Part shown: positions 26,699-34,014 of the stretch, one piece after another
Layout of the letters: each line of letters opens with the position of its first letter
How positions within the stretch are numbered: position 1 is the stretch's first letter
NCBI GenBank assembly: GCA_023423405.1
Contig: JAFAFR010000043.1
Span: 620,001 to 684,000 of the forward strand
Reading direction: 5' to 3'
Length of the DNA: 64,000 bases
DNA from: Bacteroidota bacterium
Lineage (GTDB): Bacteria > Bacteroidota > Bacteroidia > Chitinophagales > Chitinophagaceae
Notes under the pieces: generated by a model
What the model was told of the DNA's origin: nothing
Seen by the model: only the letters and a program-made list of their open reading frames with translations
The model's database searches: none
Position numbers and translations under genes: made by a program

Positions 26699-27102
26699 GC
26701 AGCCTTATCGTTGGATTTTTCTTTCAGCGGCAGGTCGTTCAGTGCTGAAATAACCAGCAGCAACCCGGAGGTCCCCAGGAGCAGGTAAAGACCCCATTGT
26801 TTCTGGGGACATTCTCCCCCATGACAGGTGGCCAGCAAAATAAAATTGCGGATGGCCCAGGCGGTGTTGAAGCCGGTAAAAAAAAGGATCAGCCGCTTGG
26901 CCCATATCCTGGGCACCAGGAAGAGTATAAACGCACAACCGCTCATAAAACAGTTCACCAATCCGGGTTTTCCGAAACTGGTTCCTTCCGAGGCAAAGCC
27001 GGTTACCCTGATGCCCAGTTCGGGGAGGGTGATCCAGGTGAGAAAGCAGGAAAGGATCACCAGAACCGCAACCAGCGCACCAATTTTATTCGCGTGTTTC
27101 AT
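26695..27102 (-). CDS. Small four-helix membrane protein of unknown function
   Basis: 135 residues with four hydrophobic segments: KIGALVAVLVILSCFLTWIT (in part), FMSGCAFILFLVPRIW, LILFFTGFNTAWAIRNFILL (in part), and GLYLLLGTSGLLLVISAL. The C-terminus is short and charged. The paired Cys in CHGGECPQ lie in a predicted loop. I do not recognise the family. It is the last chromosomal gene before the prophage junction. Confidence 0.7.
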   Translation of the reverse strand: MKHANKIGALVAVLVILSCFLTWITLPELGIRVTGFASEGTSFGKPGLVNCFMSGCAFILFLVPRIWAKRLILFFTGFNTAWAIRNFILLATCHGGECPQKQWGLYLLLGTSGLLLVISALNDLPLKEKSNDKAA

Positions 27103-27120
27103 GCGTGCATGGTGAGGGTG

Positions 27121-27150
27121 AAAAAAATGAGCGGAGAATATCCGCTCATT
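27121..27150 (-). terminator. Intrinsic terminator, probably of an interrupted tRNA-Cys gene
   Basis: On the minus strand the arms AATGAGCGGA and TCCGCTCATT flank a 5-nt loop and are followed by a run of T (A run at 27121-27127). It lies 3 bp downstream of the tRNA 3'-end fragment, the same layout as tRNA-Arg and its terminator in this genome. The prophage has apparently separated it from the rest of the tRNA gene. Confidence 0.75.
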
Positions 27151-27152
27151 GA

Positions 27153-27169
27153 TGGAGGTCCCGAGCAGA
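27153..27169 (-). other. Probable attL: 3' end of a tRNA-Cys gene
   Basis: The plus strand reads TGGAGGTCCCGAGCAGA. Its reverse complement ends CGGGACC-T-CCA, i.e. acceptor 3' strand, U discriminator and CCA, preceded by a T-stem strand TCTGC. A U discriminator with CCTCCA is the tRNA-Cys pattern. No D arm, anticodon arm or T loop follows on the right, so only the 3' end is present. That is what remains at one end when a phage integrates into a tRNA 3' end. The identity is from memory of tRNA-Cys genes. Confidence 0.6.
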
Positions 27170-27171
27170 CT

Positions 27172-27432
27172 TAAACCACAGTTTATAATTCAACACCAGA
27201 CAGCGTTTCGTTAGTTCTATATCTTTTTTCTAACGTATCACTAACCGATTTTGCAATATCGGTAGCGAAAATAGGTCCGAAAGTGCAGACCACAAAATAC
27301 CCATTATTCCGGATCCCCCTCCCATTGCCACCACGCCACATCCCAGTCCGCATCAGCCGCCCGGGGATCATCCCGCGGCAGTAGCTCCACGACCATGTCT
27401 TTGGCGCGTCCGAACCCACATATCCTGTTCAA
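27172..27432 (-). other. Prophage left end without a clear gene; in-frame extension after an amber stop
   Basis: No standard gene is convincing here. Directly after the TAG of the 27433-27987 gene the same frame stays open for 42 codons to a TAA, encoding a protein-like stretch containing ICGFGRAKDMVVELLPRDD and AWWQWEGDPE. It could start on its own at the TTG next to the stop or at an inner ATG (30 codons). A 78-codon frame shifted over the same DNA is less protein-like and I take it as a shadow. Confidence 0.35.
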
Positions 27433-27987
27433 CTAAGTAAAGAAATGGTCCTGCACCTTATCCGATGGTTGGCATGACAGGTAATAGCGGCTTACACTTT
27501 CTGGCGAAATCCCTATGTGTGAGATGTATTTGACCTGGTACAGGTAGGGAGGTTCTTCCAGTTCCCCGGGTTTGACTGCCAGGAACCCGCCGGCGTAGCT
27601 GGCCACAATATACAGTTGCGCATCCTTGAGCAGAAGGGATAGTTTGCCGTCGAAAGCCAGTTGAATGCGGCGGTCAGCCAGGTACTTATCCATCGCTCGT
27701 CGGTAGCGATTCGCGTAACTGGTGCCAGTAGGCCCAATCCGTTCCGAATAGATCTCGATGCCATTTTTTGGCCCCAGCACACGCTGCAGATGATCTTGCT
27801 TACGGAAGTCGAATAGAAAACGATGCGGTCCTATGGTCCTGGTAAAGGCCCTCTCCGCCGTCTCCTGCTCGTAATAATGCGTAAGCAAGAACCGGGTCTT
27901 CCCCAGCGGGTGCAGAACATGGTAGAAATATCCAGACACAATTAGATGCCTGGCCAGTTCGTAGGTCAGTTTTTGAAAGGGTATCAT
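27433..27987 (-). CDS. Prophage protein of unknown function
   Basis: 184 residues, cytoplasmic, no membrane segments. It is rich in aromatic and basic residues (YFYHVLHPLGKTRFLLTHYY, RYRRAMDKYLADRRIQLAF). I do not recognise a family. It is the leftmost clear prophage gene and is divergent from the 28095 gene, with two dyads between them, so it could belong to a regulatory or lysogenic-conversion unit. The stop is TAG and the frame continues open beyond it. Confidence 0.65.
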   Translation of the reverse strand: MIPFQKLTYELARHLIVSGYFYHVLHPLGKTRFLLTHYYEQETAERAFTRTIGPHRFLFDFRKQDHLQRVLGPKNGIEIYSERIGPTGTSYANRYRRAMDKYLADRRIQLAFDGKLSLLLKDAQLYIVASYAGGFLAVKPGELEEPPYLYQVKYISHIGISPESVSRYYLSCQPSDKVQDHFFT

Positions 27988-28007
27988 TTCAATTTTTACC
28001 TGAAATT

Positions 28008-28090
28008 GCTAAATATTTAGCTCCAGCAAAAGGTTCAACAAACAAGAGTGCAACAAAATTTTGCACTTCCGGATATTGATTGTATATTTG
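28008..28090 (+). promoter_or_regulatory. Divergent control region: two dyads and a promoter
   Basis: GCTAAATATTTAGC (28008-28021) is a perfect 14-bp palindrome close to the start of the leftward gene. AGTGCAA and TTGCACT (28047-28053, 28061-28067) form a second dyad. The second arm overlaps TTG of a -33 element (28061-28063), paired with TATATTTG at 28083-28090 after 19 bp. The layout suggests a regulated rightward promoter for the moron operon. Confidence 0.65.
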
Positions 28091-28094
28091 CTTT

Positions 28095-28304
28095 ATGGAA
28101 ATAAATGAAGCACTGGAACACCTCCTGCGATCAACGTCGTTTAAAGACAAGGCGAAGGTTAAAGACAGGGAGGGGTCACGACTAAGGATGTTTGTGAGTC
28201 GGTATCAGCGTGGCGAAGTTTCTCCAGGCAATGCCGTTTCCTTATTGGACGAGTTCGGGTATACCGTTGACTTAAAAGCGCCGAATTCGCATACCGAGAT
28301 GTAA
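28095..28304 (+). CDS. Small putative regulatory protein at the head of the moron operon
   Basis: 69 residues: MEINEALEHLLRSTSFKDKAK, then RLRMFVSRYQRGEVSPGNAVSLLDEFGY in part. The predicted helix-turn-helix-like ending (RGEVSPGNAVSLLDEFGYTV) resembles small phage or plasmid DNA-binding proteins, but I cannot assign a family. The ATG at 28095 is chosen because an upstream TTG lies inside the -7 element. The gene stops 10 bp before the SDH-type protease gene. A dyad in its promoter suggests autoregulation. Confidence 0.65.
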   Translation: MEINEALEHLLRSTSFKDKAKVKDREGSRLRMFVSRYQRGEVSPGNAVSLLDEFGYTVDLKAPNSHTEM

Positions 28305-28314
28305 ACTCTTTATT

Positions 28315-29400
28315 GTGATAGATCAAATAACCCAAATCGTAGATCGCCTTTTGGCGATTCGGCCGGACTATGCTCAGTTTGTCTTCGTAAGCGATATCGG
28401 CTATGATAGCTGCCTTGCGCTTAGAAAGAAGGTTCTTCAATTCAAGAAGGAACATCCTGATGTTAGGAAAATTGACTTTATTATCCAATCTCCTGGCGGA
28501 AAAGCCGATGACGCCTATCGCATGATCAGAACGTTACGCGAAAACTTTGACGAGGTAAATATTATTATTCCATTTTGGGCAAAAAGTGCAGCAACCTTGC
28601 TGGCATTAGGCGGGAGTTCAATAATAATGGATGAGTTTGGTGAGGGAGGCCCCTTAGACGCCCAGATAGGTAAAGCGAGCGAAGATGGCCCATATTTTGA
28701 AAGAGAAAGTGCATTAAACGATGAACATTCCCTGAACAGAGTAGAAACCAGGTTTAAAGAAATGTACGAAGCAATGTACCTTCGGATATATCAGCATAAT
28801 GGGATTAACATACACAAAACAGAATTGTCTAAGCAGCTGCTGAAACACTTATCCCAGTTTTATGACCCATTGCTGAGGCAGATAAACCCATACAAGTTGG
28901 GGGAGAAACGCCGGATCCTAGATATTGGTGGGCAATACGCAAACCGTATAATGAGTCAATTCGGAACTGTTTCTAGCGTTGAGATTAGGCGGCTTTTGCA
29001 AGATTATTTGGTTAATGCTTGCCCAGACCACGGGTATGTAGTAGATTACGCTATACTTAGCCGTTTTCTTGGAAATAAGGTCAAGAAAACTTCTGAAATT
29101 AGTCCTCAATACCAAGAAGCAATTACAGATCTATCCTTACTCTTTATAGAAAATACAGATGAGGATGAAACTATAATCGATGTTTTCTATAAACCAGCCA
29201 TAACCAATCAAAAAACTCCTGACCATGCTAATGACCAAACCACACCTACTCCAGAAGATTCTCAAGAAAACATCGGGCTAACTGCGCTTGAAAATCAATT
29301 AATAAAAAACGACAAAAACAGTGGTGATGAAAAAGAACGTAATCTCAAATCAGTCACGGCCCCAAACCCAGAGGCGGGAGACGGTACTTCCGAAGAGTGA
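28315..29400 (+). CDS. SDH/Clp-fold serine proteinase family protein
   Basis: 361 residues with a Clp/crotonase-fold serine protease domain of the SDH_sah type. Seen are FIIQSPGGKADDAYRMIRTLR in part (oxyanion strand and SPGG turn), IIIPFWAKSAATLLALGGSSI in part with the likely nucleophile in AKSAAT, and MDEFGEGGPLDAQIG with the likely Asp. The middle is helical, and the last ~70 residues are acidic and low in complexity. Such proteins are soluble cousins of signal peptide peptidase SppA and ClpP and are seen in mobile and defence settings. Composition is AT-rich compared with the structural genes. It starts with GTG. Confidence 0.8.
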   Translation: MIDQITQIVDRLLAIRPDYAQFVFVSDIGYDSCLALRKKVLQFKKEHPDVRKIDFIIQSPGGKADDAYRMIRTLRENFDEVNIIIPFWAKSAATLLALGGSSIIMDEFGEGGPLDAQIGKASEDGPYFERESALNDEHSLNRVETRFKEMYEAMYLRIYQHNGINIHKTELSKQLLKHLSQFYDPLLRQINPYKLGEKRRILDIGGQYANRIMSQFGTVSSVEIRRLLQDYLVNACPDHGYVVDYAILSRFLGNKVKKTSEISPQYQEAITDLSLLFIENTDEDETIIDVFYKPAITNQKTPDHANDQTTPTPEDSQENIGLTALENQLIKNDKNSGDEKERNLKSVTAPNPEAGDGTSEE

Positions 29401-29536
29401 TTTTTTTTGTGAGGACGAAAAATCAAGAGCGAGAATTGGAATTCAACAAGCAGCTGAGGATGCAAGGAAGCTTTCCCGACAAATCAAAATTGAAGCTCCT
29501 TTAACCGTGGAAGACAAACTATTTTCAAGAGAATAA
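29327..29536 (+). CDS. Small companion protein overlapping the SDH-type gene
   Basis: 69 residues starting MKKNVISNQSRPQTQRRETV, in a different frame, overlapping the last 74 bases of the protease gene. It is charged, with a helical C-terminal half (RIGIQQAAEDARKLSRQIKIE). The frame is maintained to a stop 5 bp before an intrinsic terminator, which supports it being real. I do not know the family. A partner or regulator of the protease is a reasonable guess. Confidence 0.5.
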   Translation: MKKNVISNQSRPQTQRRETVLPKSDFFCEDEKSRARIGIQQAAEDARKLSRQIKIEAPLTVEDKLFSRE

Positions 29537-29540
29537 AAGT

Positions 29541-29570
29541 AATGGCCAGTGATGCTGGCCATTTTTCTTT
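29541..29570 (+). terminator. Intrinsic terminator of the moron operon
   Basis: AATGGCCAG and CTGGCCATT (29541-29549, 29555-29563) around TGATG, followed by T4-C-T3. It closes the rightward unit that begins at the 28061-28090 promoter. Confidence 0.88.
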
Positions 29571-29586
29571 CAATATTGGCGGGAGG

Positions 29587-29880
29587 CTACCGGCCGGTAT
29601 CCACTCCTCCATTCTTAGCGCGAGCCTGCCAATACAGTTCCTGCGCTTGTTGCCGATGCGGACCATACCGGCGTTCTTCTTCTATTTTTCGCCACAACCG
29701 CACCTCTTCTATTATCTTCACAAGGGCATACTCGACGCCGTTCAGCGACGGGATGTTTCGCAAGCCCTCATCTTCGTAAACCCGGAACATAAACTCTATT
29801 GCAAGTTCCACAATTTGATCCGGCGCGCCAGCCAGGCTCATCTCGGCGCGCAATTCCTGCCAGGTAAGATTTTTTCCCAT
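29587..29880 (-). CDS. Small prophage protein of unknown function
   Basis: 97 residues, mostly helical and charged: MGKNLTWQELRAEMSLAG, ELAIEFMFRVYEDEG, LVKIIEEVRLWRKIEEERRY. No membrane or export signal. It is the only gene after the terminator that ends the late transcript, and an 18-bp palindrome lies 33 bp upstream of its start, so it probably has its own regulated promoter. Confidence 0.6.
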   Translation of the reverse strand: MGKNLTWQELRAEMSLAGAPDQIVELAIEFMFRVYEDEGLRNIPSLNGVEYALVKIIEEVRLWRKIEEERRYGPHRQQAQELYWQARAKNGGVDTGR

Positions 29881-29912
29881 GCGGGCAAACTACACCTCAC
29901 ACGGAACAAATT

Positions 29913-29930
29913 TTTACGGGTACCCGTAAA
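29913..29930. promoter_or_regulatory. Perfect 18-bp palindrome
   Basis: TTTACGGGTACCCGTAAA lies between the late terminator and the 97-aa gene. Perfect 9-bp half sites of this kind are typical operators. It has no T tract, so it is not a terminator. Confidence 0.55.
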
Positions 29931-29933
29931 CAG

Positions 29934-29962
29934 AAAAAAAAGCCCCTGTTTCTACAGGGGCT
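29934..29962 (-). terminator. Intrinsic terminator of the leftward late operon
   Basis: On the minus strand AGCCCCTGT and ACAGGGGCT pair around AGAA and are followed by a run of T (A run at 29934-29940). It lies 32 bp beyond the stop of the last fibre-region gene. Confidence 0.9.
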
Positions 29963-29994
29963 GTAACCAAAACTACTGCTTATGAAAAGAAAAT

Positions 29995-31428
29995 CTATTG
30001 CAGTTTTACGCTCTTATAGCCGCTGCCAGTAACAGTAATGATATTCATCGGCAGAATCACGATGGTGACTTCGCCGGTGCCCTGATCGCCGTTATTATCG
30101 GTAGCGGTCAGCCGAAATACCCAGGTGCCGGAAGAAAGGTTGCTGACAGTCGGCGTACTGGTCGTAGATCCTGTAATGGTGGCCGTTTTTCCGGCAGGCC
30201 CTGAAACCTGTTCCCACAGGCGGCCGGTGATCGTGCCATCACTATCGGTTACGCTGGAAGTGAGATTAAGCGATACCGTGGTACCAGGAAGGCCTGATAA
30301 GCCAGTATTTGCCGACAAATCAACAGCCGGCGGTATATTCACGCGCACGGTTGTTGTTGCTTCTGTTGCCAGCGACTGATTATCCACCACCCGGTATTTG
30401 AATGTATAAAGCCCAGGGATCAAGCCGGCAACCGTCGGGTCCTCCGTGGTGGCGTTTGGCGAAAACGTTGGTGTATTCGGCCCGGAGACCACCGACCAAG
30501 TACGTGTAGCGATACCGTTGGCGGCCGTGGCCGTACCGTCCAGGGTGGTGCTGGTGGTGGCTGCAGATACAACTTTCGCTTCACCAGCAGAAACCACTGG
30601 CGGATTGTTAGTAATGTTGGCTACCTGCTCGTAGGTGGAAGTAGCGCCATATATTTTTAACCGATCTCCGTAAAACGCCAGCGGTGAGCAGCATGGCTCT
30701 GTTTTACTTCCATCCCAAACCCACGCATAGATGCCCCATTTAAAGTAAGGGAAGTAAGCGCCGTTGGCGAAGTTCGGGCCGTTATAGTCCATCTTCAGCA
30801 CGTCATTGATCCATATCTTACACTTGCCGTTTGAAACGGACGGTTCGTAAAATACGACAACTTTTACATCCTGGTCAAGGGGAACCGGGCCGAGATCTAT
30901 TGCGGGCACCTCAACTGCGGCGCCGGTATTGTTACAGTAGTTGGTGGCGGTTAGATTGTAGCGTACCCGTCCGCGCAGTCGGCCGTTTACAATTTCGATG
31001 GCCAGGAATGGGGACATGCTGCATCCTCCGGAAATAGCTTTATCATGCCACTGCGCAATCACTTTTTCCTTTGTGCTACTCATAGACGTTGTTGCCGTCG
31101 GAAAGTACCAGTGCCAGGTCCACCAGCGTAAGTCAGTTCTATAATTGCTATTACTACTGGCGTAATTGTGCATTGTTCCTTCGGTACGGACGTTTCCGTA
31201 TTGTGCATTCGCATCATTATGATCAAGGTAGAAGTAACAAGAATAGGACCCATCGGCAGACCAGAAGGAAGACCTGCTCATAGCGTCAGTTCGGTTGCTC
31301 GGGTATTCGCGGACCTGAAAGCCCCACTGCGATAGATTTGATTGTTCAAAGTCGAGGCTATAATATTGCTGCGACTGCGCGACAAATGCCAGCGCAATAG
31401 CCAGCAAAGTCAATAGTATTTTTTTCAT
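29995..31428 (-). CDS. Exported heparin-lyase-like protein with PKD-type domains
   Basis: 477 residues. A Sec signal peptide (MKKILLTLLAIALAFVAQSQ) leads into a ~250-residue jelly-roll region (YYSLDFEQSNLSQWGF, WSADGSYSCYFYL, WWTWHWYFP, IAQWHD), whose pattern resembles polysaccharide lyases of the heparin lyase I type. Two PKD/Ig-like domains follow (PPVVSAGEAKVVSAATTSTTLDG and PPAVDLSANTGLSG regions). A role as capsule or glycan depolymerase at the virion tip, or as a lysogen-secreted enzyme, is inference. The ATG at 31428 overlaps the previous stop (TGATG). A GTG just upstream is ignored. Confidence 0.7.
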   Translation of the reverse strand: MKKILLTLLAIALAFVAQSQQYYSLDFEQSNLSQWGFQVREYPSNRTDAMSRSSFWSADGSYSCYFYLDHNDANAQYGNVRTEGTMHNYASSNSNYRTDLRWWTWHWYFPTATTSMSSTKEKVIAQWHDKAISGGCSMSPFLAIEIVNGRLRGRVRYNLTATNYCNNTGAAVEVPAIDLGPVPLDQDVKVVVFYEPSVSNGKCKIWINDVLKMDYNGPNFANGAYFPYFKWGIYAWVWDGSKTEPCCSPLAFYGDRLKIYGATSTYEQVANITNNPPVVSAGEAKVVSAATTSTTLDGTATAANGIATRTWSVVSGPNTPTFSPNATTEDPTVAGLIPGLYTFKYRVVDNQSLATEATTTVRVNIPPAVDLSANTGLSGLPGTTVSLNLTSSVTDSDGTITGRLWEQVSGPAGKTATITGSTTSTPTVSNLSSGTWVFRLTATDNNGDQGTGEVTIVILPMNIITVTGSGYKSVKLQ

Positions 31429-33017
31429 CACGGAATGAATTTGATTATTTGATCATCGACCAGCATTGTCCTGCTCTCAGTACCTGCCGTTTTTGTTATC
31501 GAAAGGCTGCCCTGGTAGGCGTTTGTGAATCCCGCAGGCAGGTTGGTAGTGATGGTCGCAACCAAGGTGCCGTTGATGTAGAATTTCGCATTATCGGTAC
31601 CGTACAGCTCATACACGATTGTGATGTCGTAGTCCGTGGCCGCAGCGACAGTTACGCCCGACGCAACAGCCGTAGAGCTCGTTCCATTACGGCTGAGACA
31701 GTACCACTGGCCAGAGCTGTCCGCATTGGTGTATTTTACCTGCAGGCCGAGTGCATCAGCCCCTGATGGCGCTCCCACCCGAGCTGTATAGGTATCTGTT
31801 CCGTTGGATAGCGAGCTCAGCCGGACGCCTTTGTAGTGGAATATTATTTTCCCGCTGGCCGGGATTGTTGATAAAAAATTCTGAGAAGTGCGGAGCTGTG
31901 CCAGACCTGTATTGGTCGATCCGGTACTGAGTGTCCATCTGCTGAAATAGGTACCATCCTGGTAGTGGGCAGCGCCGGTACCGTTGGTGTTTCCGTTCAT
32001 GGGGTACGTGTTCGACATGAACTTGCAGAACACTTCCGTATTGCCATCTGGCTGGTATTGCCAGGAAGCGCCATCATACATGTACTGCCCTTCTACCTCA
32101 TCTGTCTGATAATATAGTTGCCCCAGCACCGGGCCTACCGGCCTTTGCGCATAAGTTCCGGACAAGAAGCGGGCGAAGGCAGAGCCGTCGATATTGATTA
32201 TGTTGTTGTCGGCCCCTTCGGTTACAGTTGCTTCAATGCCGTTGGTACCATTTACACCGATTGTCTTAATTCCGATGCTATGCGCATCAACTGCGTAGGC
32301 CTGTACCGACTGCCCCCCGTCCGTGGCGCCGTTGACCACGGTAAAATCGTTCAGGGCCGAGCGAATCGCGCCGGCCGTATCGGCAAGTCTCGTTACCGTG
32401 GCGTATCCAGCGGAGGCGTGGTTGCCCCAACCGTAAGCGGCATTCCAGTTTGAGATATTAGTTGAAGTGATCAATTTTACGTCACCGGGTACAGTTGGAT
32501 CACTCTCCGTACCAACACCGCTTTCCGGTGCCCAGTAATAAGCCCCCGGCGTGGTCCCGCTCGACTTAAGAACATAACCCAATGTTGTAGGTACCGGAAC
32601 TGCCGCCGCGTTAAGCACTTCGAGAGCAGCTGTTAAATCCACCACATCTGAAATAGCGTGGCTATGCGCGGTTGGCGTAAACACTGACGGTTTACCGATG
32701 ATGCTTTCCCAGTTTATGGGCCCACCACCTCCACCCGTATCTATTGCTACAATCAATTCGCGTAGAATGCGAATGCTGTCGGCGAGTTCTGGTCGCCTGA
32801 CAAAAGGCGCAAAGATGATCGTCGTATCGGCTACTTTAAGGGTTTTATACAATACCTGGTCAAGCGTGAATCGGTAGGTATTACCATTTCGATTTCCCAG
32901 GAACTGAGCGCCTGAAATATCATTTCCAGAAGGTATTGGGAAAGAGGAGATCGGTACTGTCGTTTGCGCATTTACAAGGCTCGTAAAGAACACTAGCGCT
33001 AAGGTTAATTGTTTCAT
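31428..33017 (-). CDS. Tail-fibre-like protein with Sec signal peptide and C-terminal lectin-like domain
   Basis: 529 residues. The N-terminus MKQLTLALVFFTSLVNAQ is a complete signal peptide. The body has fibre-type features: TAHSHAISDVVDLTAALEVL, NAAYGWGNHASAGYAT (a repeat type common in phage fibres), and LGQLYYQTDEVEGQYMYDGASW. The last ~200 residues look like a concanavalin-like beta sandwich ending in VDDQIIKFIP. It would be a host-recognition or adhesive protein. The signal peptide is unexpected for a structural phage protein. Confidence 0.7.
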   Translation of the reverse strand: MKQLTLALVFFTSLVNAQTTVPISSFPIPSGNDISGAQFLGNRNGNTYRFTLDQVLYKTLKVADTTIIFAPFVRRPELADSIRILRELIVAIDTGGGGGPINWESIIGKPSVFTPTAHSHAISDVVDLTAALEVLNAAAVPVPTTLGYVLKSSGTTPGAYYWAPESGVGTESDPTVPGDVKLITSTNISNWNAAYGWGNHASAGYATVTRLADTAGAIRSALNDFTVVNGATDGGQSVQAYAVDAHSIGIKTIGVNGTNGIEATVTEGADNNIINIDGSAFARFLSGTYAQRPVGPVLGQLYYQTDEVEGQYMYDGASWQYQPDGNTEVFCKFMSNTYPMNGNTNGTGAAHYQDGTYFSRWTLSTGSTNTGLAQLRTSQNFLSTIPASGKIIFHYKGVRLSSLSNGTDTYTARVGAPSGADALGLQVKYTNADSSGQWYCLSRNGTSSTAVASGVTVAAATDYDITIVYELYGTDNAKFYINGTLVATITTNLPAGFTNAYQGSLSITKTAGTESRTMLVDDQIIKFIP

Positions 33018-33466
33018 CCGCTGGTTATTTGGTTGTCTTCCTCATCAGTAATTAGGTTACCGTTTTCATCGAGCAGGGGTAATTCCTCCGGCGCTGAAAC
33101 TTCCAGCAGTAATGGCCGGAGTAATTCCCATGGCTGCCATTGCCCAAGGCGTTTTTTTGCCTCAAAAAAGGCGCAGGCCTGTACGTACCACTTCCCAATC
33201 TCTTTCGGCGCATTTTCGTCCGTGAATACTTTTTTGAGGAACCGATTTGCAGGCAGTCCTGAGTTGTCAACCCCCTGCGGATACAGATCAGAAAAACTTA
33301 CAACCTCCGCCGCCCAGTCCCCTGTACCCATTCCGAAAGGCTTTTGGTACAGTATTCGGGGGTTATCACAAGCAGTCAAATCAATACCGGTATCCAGCAC
33401 CAACGGTTCATACGTCTGTGATTGGTACAGCTTGCCACTGTTCATTTTAGAGGGTAGTACTACCAT
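33014..33466 (-). CDS. Prophage protein of unknown function in the tail-tip region
   Basis: 150 residues, no membrane or signal segment. It contains PRILYQKPFGMGTGDWAAEVV and GKWYVQACAFFEAKKRLGQWQPWE (in part) and ends with an acidic LDENGNLITDEEDNQ. I do not recognise a family. It overlaps both neighbours by 4-7 bp, so it belongs to the same transcript as the lysin and fibre genes and may be an assembly or tip protein. Confidence 0.65.
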   Translation of the reverse strand: MVVLPSKMNSGKLYQSQTYEPLVLDTGIDLTACDNPRILYQKPFGMGTGDWAAEVVSFSDLYPQGVDNSGLPANRFLKKVFTDENAPKEIGKWYVQACAFFEAKKRLGQWQPWELLRPLLLEVSAPEELPLLDENGNLITDEEDNQITSG

Positions 33467-33924
33467 GGCTGTTCGATAAGGAGATAATCAATGGTTGGTT
33501 GCCGGTATTGATTCATCAGCTCATAGGTCTTACGCTGGAACGGGAGCCATTGAGGAGGGTACACGGTTTGACAACCCTCGGAACTGGTTGTATTGTACCC
33601 TCCTCGATGAATGTTGATTGCAACACCTGGTTTTGGATCCAACACCCCATCCCGTAACACAGGCAGTTGCTCCCCAGGTGTTGCGGGCCTGAACGCAGAG
33701 TATGGGTGCGCTTTACTGAGGCCATGCATACCCTTCTTATAAGGGTACAGGCCAGGTAGCAAGGTTGCTATCCCCGGCCGGTAAACAGAAGGGTCAGTAT
33801 TGAAGTTGAATGTCTCGTAGTAATTGGGGGAAATGAGCAGCAGGGCATCATCATAAAGTCCTCGGTCGTTAACACCTGGTTTACCCATAGTGTCCAGGTA
33901 GTAGCCCCGAATACCGATAAGCAT
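33460..33924 (-). CDS. Probable endolysin with L,D-transpeptidase-like active-site pattern
   Basis: At least 154 residues. The key stretch is INIHRGGYNTTSSEGCQTV: a His, then S-S-E-G-C about 10 residues on, close to the HxG...SxGC pattern of YkuD-type cysteine enzymes acting on peptidoglycan. LYPYKKGMHGLSKAHPY precedes it. Its place after a run of small membrane proteins supports an endolysin. The first available ATG is 33924, but coding-like sequence continues 30 codons further upstream in the same frame (see 33925-34014). The catalytic assignment is from motif only. Confidence 0.65.
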   Translation of the reverse strand: MLIGIRGYYLDTMGKPGVNDRGLYDDALLLISPNYYETFNFNTDPSVYRPGIATLLPGLYPYKKGMHGLSKAHPYSAFRPATPGEQLPVLRDGVLDPKPGVAINIHRGGYNTTSSEGCQTVYPPQWLPFQRKTYELMNQYRQPTIDYLLIEQPW

Positions 33925-34014
33925 TGCCCTTGTGATCTCTAAACCATGTGCTTTTAGTATCGCTATTGCAGCATCACGTTTTATCTGAGGGCGTGACTTT
34001 GGAATGTTTTTGAC
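33925..34014 (-). other. Open, coding-like N-terminal extension of the endolysin frame without a standard start codon
   Basis: Thirty codons in frame with the endolysin run from directly after the TAG of the holin-like gene to ATG 33924. They encode a protein-like stretch (NIPKSRPQIKRDAAIAILKA, then HGLEITRA) with no ATG, GTG or TTG. Either a non-standard start (for example ATT), readthrough of the TAG, or a recent mutation at the start codon must be invoked. Confidence 0.5.

Noticed and set aside
27183..27419. A 78-codon minus-strand frame as a gene at the prophage left end
   Set aside because: Its N-terminal half is low-quality sequence in the shadow of a more protein-like frame that continues from the upstream gene.
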